NCBI RefSeq assembly: GCF_013705725.1
Contig: NZ_CP055481.1
Location: forward strand, 6,076,001 to 6,140,000
From: Klebsiella sp. RHBSTW-00484
GTDB lineage: Bacteria; Pseudomonadota; Gammaproteobacteria; Enterobacterales; Enterobacteriaceae
Direction of reading: 5' to 3'
DNA: 64,000 bases
Position numbers and translations under genes: made by a program. Positions 53,957-63,145 of the stretch are shown here, one piece after another. Position 1 is the stretch's first letter, and the number at the start of each line of letters is the position of its first letter. Below the pieces are notes generated by a model. The model saw only the letters and a list, made by a program, of their open reading frames with translations. It had not been told where the DNA came from and made no database searches.

Positions 53957-54862
53957 CTAGCGAGCCGCCAGGCAGTTATCCAGCAGAGGAAGCCATTTTT
54001 GAACGGATTCATGACTGTGCGGGGCGTAAATGACGCCGAGCCCCAGCGGCATCCGCTCTCCTTCATGCAGTTGGCAAAAAACCACGCCCTGGCGCTGAAT
54101 AGCAGAAAATGACGCCGGCAGCAGGATCATCCCCTCCCCACGCGCAATTCGCGCCAGCAGGACATCATGCTCTGCCGGTTCCTCCACATAGCCCGGCGTA
54201 TAGCCTGCGCGGTCAAAAATGCGCCGCGTATAGTCAAAAAAGGCCGGATTACGCTCACGCTTAAACCAAAACAGCGGTCGATGATCAAGCGCGCTTAACA
54301 TGAGATTTGCCCGTTCGGACTCTGGCCAGGATGCAGGCAACGCCGCAATGAGCGGTTCGCGATACGGCAAAGGATGCAGACTCAGCCCCTCGGTATTCAG
54401 CGGCAGCGCCACCAGCGCCGCATCAAGCTTACCTTTTCGCACCAGTTGGGCCAGGGCCGGTGATGATTGCCGGGTGATATGCAAAGCGCTCGAATAATCA
54501 CTCAGTGCGGACTCTACTGCGGCAAAAATACCTTGCTCAAAGGCCGTCGTTAGCCCCAGACGCAGGGGCTGATGCGAATATTCAGAGAGCTGGCCCAGCG
54601 CGGCCAGAGTGCGATCCTGAAGATCCAGCAGCGGCTGAATAATGTCCAGCACCCGCCGCCCCTCATCGGTAAGAATCAGGCCTTTGGTGTGACGCAAAAA
54701 CAACGTCACCCCCAGCTGCGTTTCCAGATGGCGGATATGACGGCTTAGCGGCGGCTGCGAAATAAATAGCCGCTGCGCCGCCCGACTGATGTTGTTCTCC
54801 TGTGCGACGACGGCAAAGTAGCGCAGCAGGCGAATATCCAGAGTGTGTATACACATAATCAT
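53957..54862 (-). CDS. LysR-family regulator divergent from a CMD-like gene
   Basis: 301 residues, LysR helix-turn-helix at the N-terminus (DIRLLRYFAVVAQENNISRAA, LFISQPPLSRHIRHLE) and an effector domain. The ATG at 54862 and another two codons in are both possible. It is divergent from a carboxymuconolactone-decarboxylase-like gene across 219 bp that contains an ERIC element, so it probably controls that gene. The inducer is unknown. Confidence 0.92.
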   Translation of the reverse strand: MIMCIHTLDIRLLRYFAVVAQENNISRAAQRLFISQPPLSRHIRHLETQLGVTLFLRHTKGLILTDEGRRVLDIIQPLLDLQDRTLAALGQLSEYSHQPLRLGLTTAFEQGIFAAVESALSDYSSALHITRQSSPALAQLVRKGKLDAALVALPLNTEGLSLHPLPYREPLIAALPASWPESERANLMLSALDHRPLFWFKRERNPAFFDYTRRIFDRAGYTPGYVEEPAEHDVLLARIARGEGMILLPASFSAIQRQGVVFCQLHEGERMPLGLGVIYAPHSHESVQKWLPLLDNCLAAR

Positions 54863-54968
54863 TCAAGATACATCGAGGCGGCAAGCGAATGAATCCCCAG
54901 TCACGTACAAGTAGTACGTGACTGGGGTGAATGAACGCAGCCAACAAAGAGGCAGCTTGAAGGATGAA
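54861..54968. repeat. ERIC (IRU) intergenic repeat
   Basis: About 108 bp. The centre carries the ERIC hallmark: CCCCAGTCACGTAC (54895-54908), a 5-nt loop and the perfect complement GTACGTGACTGGGG (54914-54927), extended by TGAATCCCC/GGGGTGAATG and by outer arms ATTCAAGATACATCG and CAGCTTGAAGGATGAA. Compared with the ERIC consensus (GTGAATCCCCAGG..., AAGTGACTGGGGTGAGCG) it is a perfected palindrome. It starts at the LysR start codon. Confidence 0.88.
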
Positions 54969-55081
54969 GTGTATAAACGTGAATTTGTCATACTGAAAAG
55001 GTATCACGAAAAGGGTATTACTCAAGCCCGGCAAACTCCCCTAACCTTCCTCACAACGCATAATCACCATGAGGAAAGAAC

Positions 55082-55453
55082 ATGACCAGCGTTCGTTTTA
55101 CCACCGGACTTGAGATGCTGCAGCGCGTGGATGGCAAAGGCGGCGATGCCGTCGTTAACAGCCTGAAAGATATCGCCCCCGATTTTTCCCGCTATCTGAT
55201 CGAGTTTCCCTTCGGCGACATTTACGCCAGGCCGGGGCTTGATTTACGTAGCCGGGAAATCGCCACCATCGCCGCACTAACGGCCCTCGGCAACGCCGCA
55301 CCGCAGCTAAAAGTACATATTGCCGCCGGATTAAATGTCGGCCTGACGCAAGAAGAAATCACGGAAGTCATAATGCAGATGGCAGTCTATGCCGGGTTCC
55401 CGGCGGCCCTGAATGGCCTGTTTGCCGCCAAAGAGGTTTTCGCGACGCACTGA
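55082..55453 (+). CDS. Carboxymuconolactone decarboxylase-like protein
   Basis: 123 residues of the CMD/AhpD-like all-helical family (DLRSREIATIAALTALGNAAPQL, then HIAAGLNVGLTQEEITEVIMQM). It has no CxxC pair, so it is not an AhpD-type peroxidase, and no protocatechuate pathway genes are nearby, so true carboxymuconolactone decarboxylase activity is unlikely. Stand-alone members of this type are often paired with a LysR gene, as here. The real substrate is unknown. AGGAAAG precedes the start. Confidence 0.88.
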   Translation: MTSVRFTTGLEMLQRVDGKGGDAVVNSLKDIAPDFSRYLIEFPFGDIYARPGLDLRSREIATIAALTALGNAAPQLKVHIAAGLNVGLTQEEITEVIMQMAVYAGFPAALNGLFAAKEVFATH

Positions 55454-55459
55454 TCGTTT

Positions 55460-55496
55460 CAGGCCGGGCTAACCGCCCGGCCTGAGGTTCTTATTT
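55460..55496. terminator. Bidirectional terminator between the CMD-like and 5'-nucleotidase-like genes
   Basis: A 9-bp perfect stem, CAGGCCGGG (55460-55468) with CCCGGCCTG (55476-55484), around a 7-nt loop, followed on the plus strand by AGGTTCTTATTTC. The two genes converge here. Confidence 0.65.
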
Positions 55497-57047
55497 CTTC
55501 ACATCGACGATGCGCATACCGTTAAGCTGTTCATCTGTTATCTTATTTCCGGCTTTGAAGTAATCCACGACCGCATTTGAAACGTAGTAGCCGCCAGAAG
55601 TATTACGCGCCTGCCCTTGGGTAAACGCAGCAAATCCATCGCCACCATCGGCAAGGAAGCTATTGGTAGCAATATGATAAACCGCCGCATCCTCAACCGG
55701 TTTGCCGTTTAACATGAATGATACAACGCGCTGACCTACCGGTTTGCTGCTGTCGTAGTGCATTTCCAGACCTTTAGAGACCTGCAGTACGCCGTTGCTC
55801 AACCCTGCACCGTGTTCCATCAGGTTACGCAGTTGCTTCCCGCTCAGATTCATCGTCACCAGCTCATTAGGGAATGGGAAGGTGCTGATAACAGCCCCCA
55901 TGCTTACCGCTCCGGCAGGAATTTCATTACGAATACCACCCGAGTTAGTTAACGCCAGCTGCGTTTCCTTACCTGCCGCCTGCATCAATGCATCTGCGGC
56001 AAGATTGCCCAGCGGCGAAGAGACGCCATAAGCACGGGTCAGTTCGACGGGCGACTGAGTAATAACCTGCTGCACCACCTGATCCAGTTTCTTATTCCAG
56101 CCATCAATGACCTGCTTCGTCTGCGGGTCGGGCTGCCACTCATCGGCATAAATGGTTTTCAGCTCGAAGCTCTTCACCGCAAACTGATGCGGCTTCTCCT
56201 GATAATCCAGCACCAGCTTACCGACGTCGATGCCGCCGCTATCGGTGGAGAGGATCAGCGTATTGCCGACCTTGATCGGTTCTGGCGTCCCTACATGAGC
56301 GTGGCCGGTGATCAAAACGTCCAGCCCTTTTACCTGACCTGCGGTCTGAATATCTTTATCCAGCGCACGGCGCACATCGGTGCCACCCTGGCTCGACTGA
56401 CGCGCCGGAACGCCTTCATGAATCAGCGCAACGGTCAGATCCACTTTTCCCTTAAGTTCATCGATATAGTGTTGCAACCATTTAATCTCATCGCGCGCTT
56501 CAATACCGACCCGCGTCGCGGCGGACACCGTATCATCAAAGGCAAAAACGCCGTGCAGGCCAATCACGCCGATTTTCACGCCATCTTTTTCGATAATGGT
56601 ATACGGTTTATCCCAGAACGATTTTTGACTGTTTTGATAAAAAATATTGCCCTGCACAATCGGGAATTTGGCCTGGCTAAGTTGTAAAAGCGTATTGTCC
56701 CAGCCGTGATCGAATTCATGATTACCGATGGTTGCCGCATCATAGGGCATGGTATTCATAATATCGATAATCGCTTTGCCTTTGGTCAGGCTGCTGATAT
56801 AGGGGCCGGTAAAATAATCTCCAGCATCAAAAAACCAGGTCGCGCTATTTTTTGCTTTTTCTTGTTTCACCATCGTCGTGATATTCGCCCAACCGCCAAT
56901 ATCCCGTTTACCGTCTGCAATCCACGGCACTTTATAGGGTTCAACATGGGCATGAAGGTCGTTGGTATAAATAATGGTGACATCTTTGGCGCATGCCCAG
57001 AAAGGCAAAGTCAGCAGGATGGCGGCGCTAATTGTTTTTAATTTCAT
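55491..57047 (-). CDS. Periplasmic 5'-nucleotidase / UDP-sugar hydrolase family protein (UshA-like)
   Basis: 518 residues with a signal peptide (about 20 residues, cleaved in ACA/KD). An N-terminal calcineurin-type metallophosphoesterase domain has [32 protein letters not shown] and [13 protein letters not shown]-terminal nucleotidase domain (about 330-500) has [23 protein letters not shown] and [10 protein letters not shown]. Expected to dephosphorylate nucleotides or nucleotide sugars in the periplasm for purine/phosphate salvage. E. coli UshA is 550 residues and lies elsewhere; this is a second, shorter family member. Neighbours give no pathway clue. Confidence 0.9.
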   Translation of the reverse strand: MKLKTISAAILLTLPFWACAKDVTIIYTNDLHAHVEPYKVPWIADGKRDIGGWANITTMVKQEKAKNSATWFFDAGDYFTGPYISSLTKGKAIIDIMNTMPYDAATIGNHEFDHGWDNTLLQLSQAKFPIVQGNIFYQNSQKSFWDKPYTIIEKDGVKIGVIGLHGVFAFDDTVSAATRVGIEARDEIKWLQHYIDELKGKVDLTVALIHEGVPARQSSQGGTDVRRALDKDIQTAGQVKGLDVLITGHAHVGTPEPIKVGNTLILSTDSGGIDVGKLVLDYQEKPHQFAVKSFELKTIYADEWQPDPQTKQVIDGWNKKLDQVVQQVITQSPVELTRAYGVSSPLGNLAADALMQAAGKETQLALTNSGGIRNEIPAGAVSMGAVISTFPFPNELVTMNLSGKQLRNLMEHGAGLSNGVLQVSKGLEMHYDSSKPVGQRVVSFMLNGKPVEDAAVYHIATNSFLADGGDGFAAFTQGQARNTSGGYYVSNAVVDYFKAGNKITDEQLNGMRIVDVKK

Positions 57048-57166
57048 CGGAGTTCCTTTCAGAAGTAAAGAACCGCTAAGTTACGTTCTGAAAGACTTTT
57101 TTATGTGAGTGCTCTCACATCTCAATACCACACGAGCACGGCAGAATTAACGACCTGTAAAAATCG

Positions 57167-57601
57167 TTGGTATTCGCCTGCAAAACGTTCGGCTGCCGCA
57201 ACTTGGGTCTGGCGAATTCCACCGACTACCATTATCCGGACTATCGGCTGGGTTATCCGGCACTCTGCTGCGAAGCCTGCGGCAGCTACCCGCCTTTATT
57301 TAATGATGCGGAATTCGGATTCTGGTTATCGGCTTATTTGACGGCGTATGCCCACGAGGTCCCTTTTCAGGGAAAGCACGCAGGGGAAAATCGAAAGATG
57401 GTTTGCTCTCTGGCTCATTCCCGGAGAGAAAAGCAAACGATACCCGCGCTGACGGCCAGCCGACGTTTCACGAAATGGCTGGAAAAGAGACCAGAATTCA
57501 CGCAAAGCGCCCTGTTTTCCGCAGGGCGGGTGACGCAAATACTGGCCTCACTGGCTCAGAAGTATAACGCGGCGCTTACAGCAGCTGCGCCAGACGATTG
57601 A
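57167..57601 (+). pseudogene. Cys-rich zinc-ribbon-like protein, probable fragment
   Basis: An open frame of 144 codons from a TTG at 57167; the next upstream codons are Lys and a stop, and there is no Shine-Dalgarno sequence. It starts VFACKTFGCRNLG and continues GYPALCCEACGSYPPL, two Cys pairs fitting a zinc ribbon. It ends 26 bp inside the metL 3' end on the opposite strand. I think it is the N-terminal remnant of a longer family cut at the metL boundary, but I do not recognise the family with certainty. Codon use looks like ordinary chromosomal genes over the first 100 codons. Confidence 0.45.
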
Positions 57602-60008
57602 TATCGGACTGAATCGCCCCGGCGGTCACATCACGACCGGCGCCTGGCCCACGGATCACCAGCGGATTATCACGATACCAGCGGCTCTCAATAGCAAAGA
57701 CGTTATCACACGGCAGCAGTGCCGCCAGCGGATGCTCTTCGCGCACCGCTTCAACGCCGACACGGGCTTTACCATTAGCGTCGAAACGCGCGACATAACG
57801 CAGCACCAGGCCCATTTCACGCGCTGCTTCCAGACGCTGTAGCATCTGCTCGTTCAGCTCTTCGCCATTCTCAAAGAAGTGATCGACGGAGCCCTCTTCG
57901 CAGTGGGCTGGTACCAGCGACTCCACGCGCACCTGATCCGGCTCGATGTTGTAACCGGCTTCACGCGCCAGAATCACCAGCTTACGCATCACGTCTTTCC
58001 CTGAAAGATCCACGCGCGGATCGGGCTCGGTCAGCCCCTGCTGCCAGGCCTGATCGACAAGGTCGGTGAACGGCACGGTGCCGTCAAATTGCAGGAACAA
58101 CCACGAAAGCGTGCCGGAGAAAATGCCGCTCAGCGCCAGGATATTATCGCCGCTATCAATCAGATCGCGCACCGTGTGGTTGACCGGCAGCCCGGCACCG
58201 ACGGTGGCGTTGTACAACCAATGACGGCCCGTTTTCTCAAACGCGTCATGAATCTGCCGATATTTACTGCTGCTACTGGCACCCGCCAGCTTATTGGCGC
58301 TAATAACGTGGAAGCCATGGCTGGCGAAATCGAGGTACTGATCGGCCAGTTGCTCGCTGGCGGTCACGTCCAGCACCACTAAATCATCGTACGGATGCGC
58401 ACGCATCCACAGGAACAGCGACTCTTCATCCTGTTCAACGGCTTCATCATTAAAGAAAGCCAGCGCGCGACTGGCGTCCAGGCCTTCATAATTGAGCAAG
58501 CTGCGGCGGCTATCCACTACCCCGGCGAGAATAAACTCGAAACCGGTGCGAGCGGAGAGCGTAGTCTGCTCGCGGGCAAACAGCTCCAGCCAGCGGGAAC
58601 CGATATTGCCTTTACCAAACAGCACCAGACCAATGCGCTTTTCCGCACGGAACAGCGACTGATGCAGGCCCTGAATCAGGCTTTCGGTTGGTCCGGCACG
58701 CAGCACCGCGACCAGGCTGATGCCCTCTTCAGATTGCCAGGTAAACTCCACTGGCTGGCCTTTGAGCTGCTGCCAGAAACGGTGGCAGTGCAGCGGATTA
58801 CGGGTCACGCCAGCACCAACCATCGCCACCAGCGCCAGCTTCTGGCGCAGGCGCAGTTCGCCCGGCAGCCCCGCTTCATCCAGCAGCTTAAGCGCGCTAT
58901 CGGCCACTTCAGAGGTGTAGCAGAACTGCAGCAGCTTACGGTCGGCGTGTACACCCACCGCCAGCGGGCGCAGCTGGGCGCGTTTTAAAATCGCATCCAG
59001 ATCTTTATGCGCCAATTTGAAATCCTGGCCGCCGGGCACCTGAAACTCAATCAGGCAGACATCATCATGACTGGTGACAATCCGCGCCCCGGTGCCGGAA
59101 GCCAGCACGCGTTCGATACGCGTAGAGCCTTGATCCGGCGTATAGCTACAGCGTAATTGTAAATCGATATCGCTGCCGGATACCGGCTGTAATGTACGGG
59201 CATGCAGCACCGGCGCCGCCAGACGGGCCAGTTCGCTGGCCTCATCAAGGCGCAGCAGCGGCAGCAGGCAGGCATCTTTCACCTTACGCGGGTCAGCACT
59301 GTAGACCCCGGCCACGTCGCTCCAGATAGTGACGCGAGTCGCCCCGGCCAGCGCGCCGATTTGGGTAGCGGAATAGTCGGAGCCGTTACGCCCCAGCAGC
59401 ACGGTTTCCCCGGCGTTGTTACGCGAGATAAAGCCGGTCACCACCAGACGTTTGTTCGGATGCTGCGCCATCAGCTGCTGTAAAAGCGGATAAGATAAAC
59501 CTTCATCCACCTGCGGCTGCGCGGAGCGTTCGGCGCGTAAGAAACTGCGCGCATCCAGCCATGCGGCTTCCACGCCGAGATGATTCAGCACCGCCGCCAT
59601 CAGGCGAGCTGACCAGACTTCGCCGTGGCCGACGACTTCGGCATATATCGCGTCCGTCACGCCGCTATCAAGCAGCCCGGCCAGGCGCTCAAGATCGTGA
59701 ATAAACGTGGCGATCAGCGCGTCGGCAGCGTCTGCCGACAGCAGCCCGGAAATCAGCTCCGTCTGGTAACGACGAAGCGACTGTTGCACTTGATGCGCAG
59801 AGAGACGATCGGTTTGGCTGAGCTTCAGCCAGCTGATCAACTGGTTGGTGGTACTGCCGGCGGCGGACACGACCATCATATCGCCCACCTGCGAATACTC
59901 CGTCATGATCCCCGCGACGCGCAGGTAACATTTCGCATCCGCTAAACTACTCCCACCAAATTTGTGCAGTTGACGACCTTTCGCCCCTGCCTGCGCAATC
60001 ACACTCAT
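57576..60008 (-). CDS. metL: Bifunctional aspartokinase II / homoserine dehydrogenase II
   Basis: 810 residues, as in E. coli. The N-terminal aspartokinase domain begins LHKFGGSSLADAKCYL (residues about 15-30), with the central regulatory region around 300-440. The C-terminal homoserine dehydrogenase domain has the Rossmann VLFGKGNIGSRW (about 465) and the NAD(P) region ANKLAGASSSSKYRQ. It supplies homoserine for methionine; expression is controlled by MetJ. It begins 2 bp after the metB stop, so the two are translated together. Confidence 0.98.
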   Translation of the reverse strand: MSVIAQAGAKGRQLHKFGGSSLADAKCYLRVAGIMTEYSQVGDMMVVSAAGSTTNQLISWLKLSQTDRLSAHQVQQSLRRYQTELISGLLSADAADALIATFIHDLERLAGLLDSGVTDAIYAEVVGHGEVWSARLMAAVLNHLGVEAAWLDARSFLRAERSAQPQVDEGLSYPLLQQLMAQHPNKRLVVTGFISRNNAGETVLLGRNGSDYSATQIGALAGATRVTIWSDVAGVYSADPRKVKDACLLPLLRLDEASELARLAAPVLHARTLQPVSGSDIDLQLRCSYTPDQGSTRIERVLASGTGARIVTSHDDVCLIEFQVPGGQDFKLAHKDLDAILKRAQLRPLAVGVHADRKLLQFCYTSEVADSALKLLDEAGLPGELRLRQKLALVAMVGAGVTRNPLHCHRFWQQLKGQPVEFTWQSEEGISLVAVLRAGPTESLIQGLHQSLFRAEKRIGLVLFGKGNIGSRWLELFAREQTTLSARTGFEFILAGVVDSRRSLLNYEGLDASRALAFFNDEAVEQDEESLFLWMRAHPYDDLVVLDVTASEQLADQYLDFASHGFHVISANKLAGASSSSKYRQIHDAFEKTGRHWLYNATVGAGLPVNHTVRDLIDSGDNILALSGIFSGTLSWLFLQFDGTVPFTDLVDQAWQQGLTEPDPRVDLSGKDVMRKLVILAREAGYNIEPDQVRVESLVPAHCEEGSVDHFFENGEELNEQMLQRLEAAREMGLVLRYVARFDANGKARVGVEAVREEHPLAALLPCDNVFAIESRWYRDNPLVIRGPGAGRDVTAGAIQSDINRLAQLL

Positions 60009-60010
60009 GT

Positions 60011-61171
60011 TTATTCCTCGTTTGCTGCCCGGAAGCCATTTTCCAGGTCGGCAATTAAATCTTCACCATCTTCAATACCGGTCGAAATACGCAGAAGCGT
60101 CTCTGAGATCCCCGCCGCCGCACGCGCCTCAGGCGCCATGCCCGCGTGGGTCATCGTCGCCGCATGGGAAATCAGACTTTCTACGCCCCCCAGCGATTCC
60201 GCCAGCGTAAACAGCGATAATCCGCTCAGGAAACGACGCAGCGTCTGCTCATCGCCATCCAGCTCGAAGCTTAGCATCGCGCCAAAACCTTTTTGCTGAC
60301 GCGCCGCAATCTCATGCCCCTGGTTTTCCGGCAAGGACGGATGGTACAGTTTTTTCACCAGCGGTTGGGTTTGCAGATAATCGACAATCGCCTGCGCATT
60401 GCGCTGCGCCACTTCCATACGCGGAGAGAGCGTACGTAAACCGCGCAGCAGCAGGTAGCTATCAAATGCGCCGCCGGTGACGCCGATATTATTCGCCCAC
60501 CATGCCAGTTCGGTGACAATCGCCGGATCTTTAGCGATAACCACCCCGGCCACCACATCAGAGTGACCGTTCAAATATTTGGTGCATGAATGCAACACCA
60601 GATCGGCACCCAGCGCCAGCGGATTCTGCAATGCCGGGCTCAGGAAGGTGTTATCCACTACGCTCACCGCACCAGCCTCACGCGCCAGCCCGCAGATTTT
60701 CGCAATATCCACAACTCTCAGCAATGGATTACTTGGGCTTTCGACCAGAACCAGCTTGGGTTTTTCCGCCAGCGCGGCGCTCAACGCCTGCTCGTCATTC
60801 TGATCGACAAACAGCACGCGATAACAACCCCGTTTCGCCAGGCTATCAAACAGACGATAGCTGCCGCCGTAACAGTCGTGCGGCGCCACCAGCACATCGC
60901 CTGGTTTCAGGAATACCGTGGTGACCAGCAGAATCGCCGACATCCCGGTATTGGTGAGAACAGCCCCCGCGCCGCCCTCTAGCTCTGCCAGCGCACGCTG
61001 CACCACATCACGGGTCGGGTTACCGCGACGAGAATAGTCGTGAGCGCGAGGTTCGTTAAATCCGGTGAAGTTATAGGTGCTGGAGAGGTGAATCGGCGGG
61101 ACAACGCAACCGTACTGCTCGTCGTCATTTAAACCGCTACGCACTGCGATGGTGGCCTGTTTACGCGTCAT
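60011..61171 (-). CDS. metB: Cystathionine gamma-synthase
   Basis: PLP enzyme that joins O-succinylhomoserine and cysteine to cystathionine. 386 residues, starting MTRKQATIAVRSGLNDDEQYG. The PLP lysine lies in LHSCTKYLNGHSDVVAG (about residue 198), and the Cys/Met-metabolism signature is complete. First gene of metBL, divergent from metJ across 266 bp carrying met boxes. Confidence 0.98.
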   Translation of the reverse strand: MTRKQATIAVRSGLNDDEQYGCVVPPIHLSSTYNFTGFNEPRAHDYSRRGNPTRDVVQRALAELEGGAGAVLTNTGMSAILLVTTVFLKPGDVLVAPHDCYGGSYRLFDSLAKRGCYRVLFVDQNDEQALSAALAEKPKLVLVESPSNPLLRVVDIAKICGLAREAGAVSVVDNTFLSPALQNPLALGADLVLHSCTKYLNGHSDVVAGVVIAKDPAIVTELAWWANNIGVTGGAFDSYLLLRGLRTLSPRMEVAQRNAQAIVDYLQTQPLVKKLYHPSLPENQGHEIAARQQKGFGAMLSFELDGDEQTLRRFLSGLSLFTLAESLGGVESLISHAATMTHAGMAPEARAAAGISETLLRISTGIEDGEDLIADLENGFRAANEE

Positions 61172-61228
61172 GTTGGGGAGTTCCTGGCTGAATCGGTGAA
61201 AAGTCAGGCTTCAGAGTAAACATAGTTA

Positions 61229-61264
61229 TAATAGACGTCAATACATCTGGACATCTAAACTTCT
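61229..61264. promoter_or_regulatory. MetJ operator between metB and metJ
   Basis: Overlapping octamers related to AGACGTCT: TAGACGTC, ATACATCT, GGACATCT and AAACTTCT in tandem, in the 266-bp divergent gap. MetJ with SAM represses metBL and itself from here. Confidence 0.88.
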
Positions 61265-61437
61265 TTGCGTATAGATTGAGCAAACAGGAAATAGCCGTTA
61301 AAATTATATGCATTAGCGCACATCCGTAGCGGCTTGTTTGGTGTCAGACGCGCCCCTCTACGGTAAACTACGCGCAATTATGGCCTGAACTCGCGTTCCT
61401 GGCCCTTAACTAATGAATAGAGGATTAAAGGTAACTC

Positions 61438-61755
61438 ATGGCTGAATGGAGCGGCGAATATATCAGCCCATACGCTGAGCACGGTAAGAAGAGTGAACAA
61501 GTAAAGAAAATTACGGTTTCCATTCCTCTGAAGGTGTTAAAAATCCTCACCGATGAACGCACGCGTCGTCAGGTGAACAACCTGCGTCACGCTACCAACA
61601 GCGAACTGCTGTGTGAAGCGTTCCTGCATGCCTTTACCGGTCAACCGTTGCCTAACGATGAAGACCTGCGTAAAGAGCGCAGCGATGAAATCCCGGAAGC
61701 GGCGAAACAGATTATGCGTGAAATGGGTATCGACCCGGATACGTGGGAATACTAA
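61438..61755 (+). CDS. metJ: Methionine repressor MetJ
   Basis: 105-residue ribbon-helix-helix repressor with SAM as co-repressor, [35 protein letters not shown]. The DNA-contacting beta strand KKITVSIPL and the SAM site with [12 protein letters not shown] are intact. Full length, and essentially identical to E. coli. Own terminator downstream. Confidence 0.98.
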   Translation: MAEWSGEYISPYAEHGKKSEQVKKITVSIPLKVLKILTDERTRRQVNNLRHATNSELLCEAFLHAFTGQPLPNDEDLRKERSDEIPEAAKQIMREMGIDPDTWEY

Positions 61756-61762
61756 ATCACTG

Positions 61763-61795
61763 AGAGCGGCCAGGGAAACCAGCCGCTCTTTTTAT
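61763..61795 (+). terminator. Terminator of metJ
   Basis: An 8-bp perfect stem, AGAGCGGC (61763-61770) with GCCGCTCT (61782-61789), followed by TTTTTATAT. Confidence 0.9.
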
Positions 61796-61818
61796 ATGTA
61801 TAACAAGGACGTTATGCC

Positions 61819-62427
61819 ATGAAGTATTGTGTTCTGGCGCTTAGCCTGGCGTTGACCTTCTCCGCGCATGCCTGGGAACCGCAGACCGGCGATATCGTTT
61901 TTCAAATCTCCCGGTCATCACAAAGCAAAGCTATCCAGCTGGCGACTCATTCCGATTACAGCCACACCGGCATGGTCGTGATTCGCAATAAAAAACCCTA
62001 CGTCTTTGAAGCCGTTGGGCCGGTGGTTTACACGCCGCTGCAAAAGTGGGTCGCGCAGGGTGAGGACAGCAAATACGTCGTCCGACGCGTGCGCGGTGGG
62101 CTTACCGCTACGCAGCAAAAACAGCTGGCGCAAACGGCAAAACGCTACCTCGGTCAACCTTACGATCTCTTCTTCTCATGGAGCGACGAGCGTCAGTACT
62201 GCTCCGAGGTCGTGTGGAAGGTGTATCACCGCGCCCTGGCGCTACAGGTGGGTAAACTGCAAAAGCTGAGTGAGTTCGATCTCAGCTCCCCGGCCGTTCG
62301 CGCCAAACTCAAAGAACGTTATGGTCAGAATATCCCGCTGAACGAAACCGTGATCTCGCCGCAGGCGCTATTTGACGCCCCGCAACTGGAAACCGTAGAA
62401 AAAAACTGGCCGCTGTTCTCCTGGTAA
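61819..62427 (+). CDS. yiiX: YiiX, YebB/NlpC-P60-like permuted papain-fold hydrolase
   Basis: 202 residues with a signal peptide (cleaved in AHA/WEPQ). Permuted NlpC/P60-like fold: an early His in LATHSDYSHTGMVV and a later Cys in DERQYCSEVVW, plus the conserved GDIVFQ start. Probably a periplasmic peptidase or amidase. In E. coli yiiX lies in the same place near metJ and rpmE. The following lipoprotein gene is in the same frame after 3 bp of spacing and one codon. Confidence 0.93.
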   Translation: MKYCVLALSLALTFSAHAWEPQTGDIVFQISRSSQSKAIQLATHSDYSHTGMVVIRNKKPYVFEAVGPVVYTPLQKWVAQGEDSKYVVRRVRGGLTATQQKQLAQTAKRYLGQPYDLFFSWSDERQYCSEVVWKVYHRALALQVGKLQKLSEFDLSSPAVRAKLKERYGQNIPLNETVISPQALFDAPQLETVEKNWPLFSW

Positions 62428-62430
62428 CCG

Positions 62431-63099
62431 ATCACGAAAAACCTGTTCATCGCATGGGTGTGCTTTCTACTGTATGGCTGCGCCACCTACCCGCAGGCCA
62501 TCAAACCCACGACAGAAAAACCGTCTCTCGGGCCAGAAATCTATATCGTCAATCACGGCTGGCATACAGGAATTATCCTGTCTGCCGACGACGTAAACAC
62601 GATTCTGCCGCAGCTTAAAACGCGTTTCCCCCAAGAGGTACAATGGTATGAAATCGGCTGGGGCGATAAGGGCTTTTACCAGTCTCAGGAGATAACCAGC
62701 CGGCTTACGCTCCAGGCGATGTTCTGGTCATCCGGTGCGGTGATGCACGTTGTCGCCTTTTCCGGGACGCCCGAGCGCTATTTTTCCGGCAGCACGATGG
62801 CTGAATTAAGCCTGAGCGCAAGCCAGAACAGCAGTCTACTGCGCTACATTGGCCGCAGCTTTTCCCGCGATGAAACAGGCAAGCTGATACCGTTAAAAAA
62901 AGGGATCTACGGCGACAGCCAGTTTTACGCGGCAAATGGCCGTTATGGGATACTCAATACCTGTAATAAATGGACGGCAAAGGGGCTGGAAAGCGCGGGG
63001 ATGACGATTAATCCCTCGCTAAAACTGACGGCGGGAAGCGTGATGAAGGCCGTGGAGAAGAATAAAGGTTGTCTGAATTTGTACTGCTATCCTCTGTAA
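62431..63099 (+). CDS. DUF2459-like lipoprotein with a non-standard start codon
   Basis: A family with HGWHTGI and NTCNKWTAKGLE motifs (TIGR02117/DUF2459 type), of unknown function, possibly a papain-like fold like YiiX. The only normal in-frame start, GTG at 62458, leaves MCFLLYGC, too short and uncharged for a lipoprotein signal. Read four bases after the yiiX stop, the codons ATC ACG AAA AAC CTG TTC ATC GCA TGG GTG encode a proper signal, x-TKNLFIAWVCFLLYG-C, with a lysine and a hydrophobic core ending in a lipobox (LLYG/C). I infer the ancestral start was ATG at 62431, now ATC. Coordinates use that position; the gene may be poorly expressed or dead. Confidence 0.7.
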   Translation: MTKNLFIAWVCFLLYGCATYPQAIKPTTEKPSLGPEIYIVNHGWHTGIILSADDVNTILPQLKTRFPQEVQWYEIGWGDKGFYQSQEITSRLTLQAMFWSSGAVMHVVAFSGTPERYFSGSTMAELSLSASQNSSLLRYIGRSFSRDETGKLIPLKKGIYGDSQFYAANGRYGILNTCNKWTAKGLESAGMTINPSLKLTAGSVMKAVEKNKGCLNLYCYPL

Positions 63100-63108
63100 A
63101 ACAGAGAC

Positions 63109-63132
63109 AAAAAAGCCGCCCTGAGGCGGCTT
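63109..63132 (-). terminator. Terminator of rpmE
   Basis: On the minus strand AAGCCGCC...GGCGGCTT, an 8-bp perfect stem with a 4-nt loop (63113-63132), followed by U6. Confidence 0.88.
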
Positions 63133-63145
63133 CTTCTTCAGCAAA

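Noticed and set aside
55082..55453. AhpD-type alkyl hydroperoxidase
   Set aside because: The protein has no cysteine pair, so it cannot act as AhpD.
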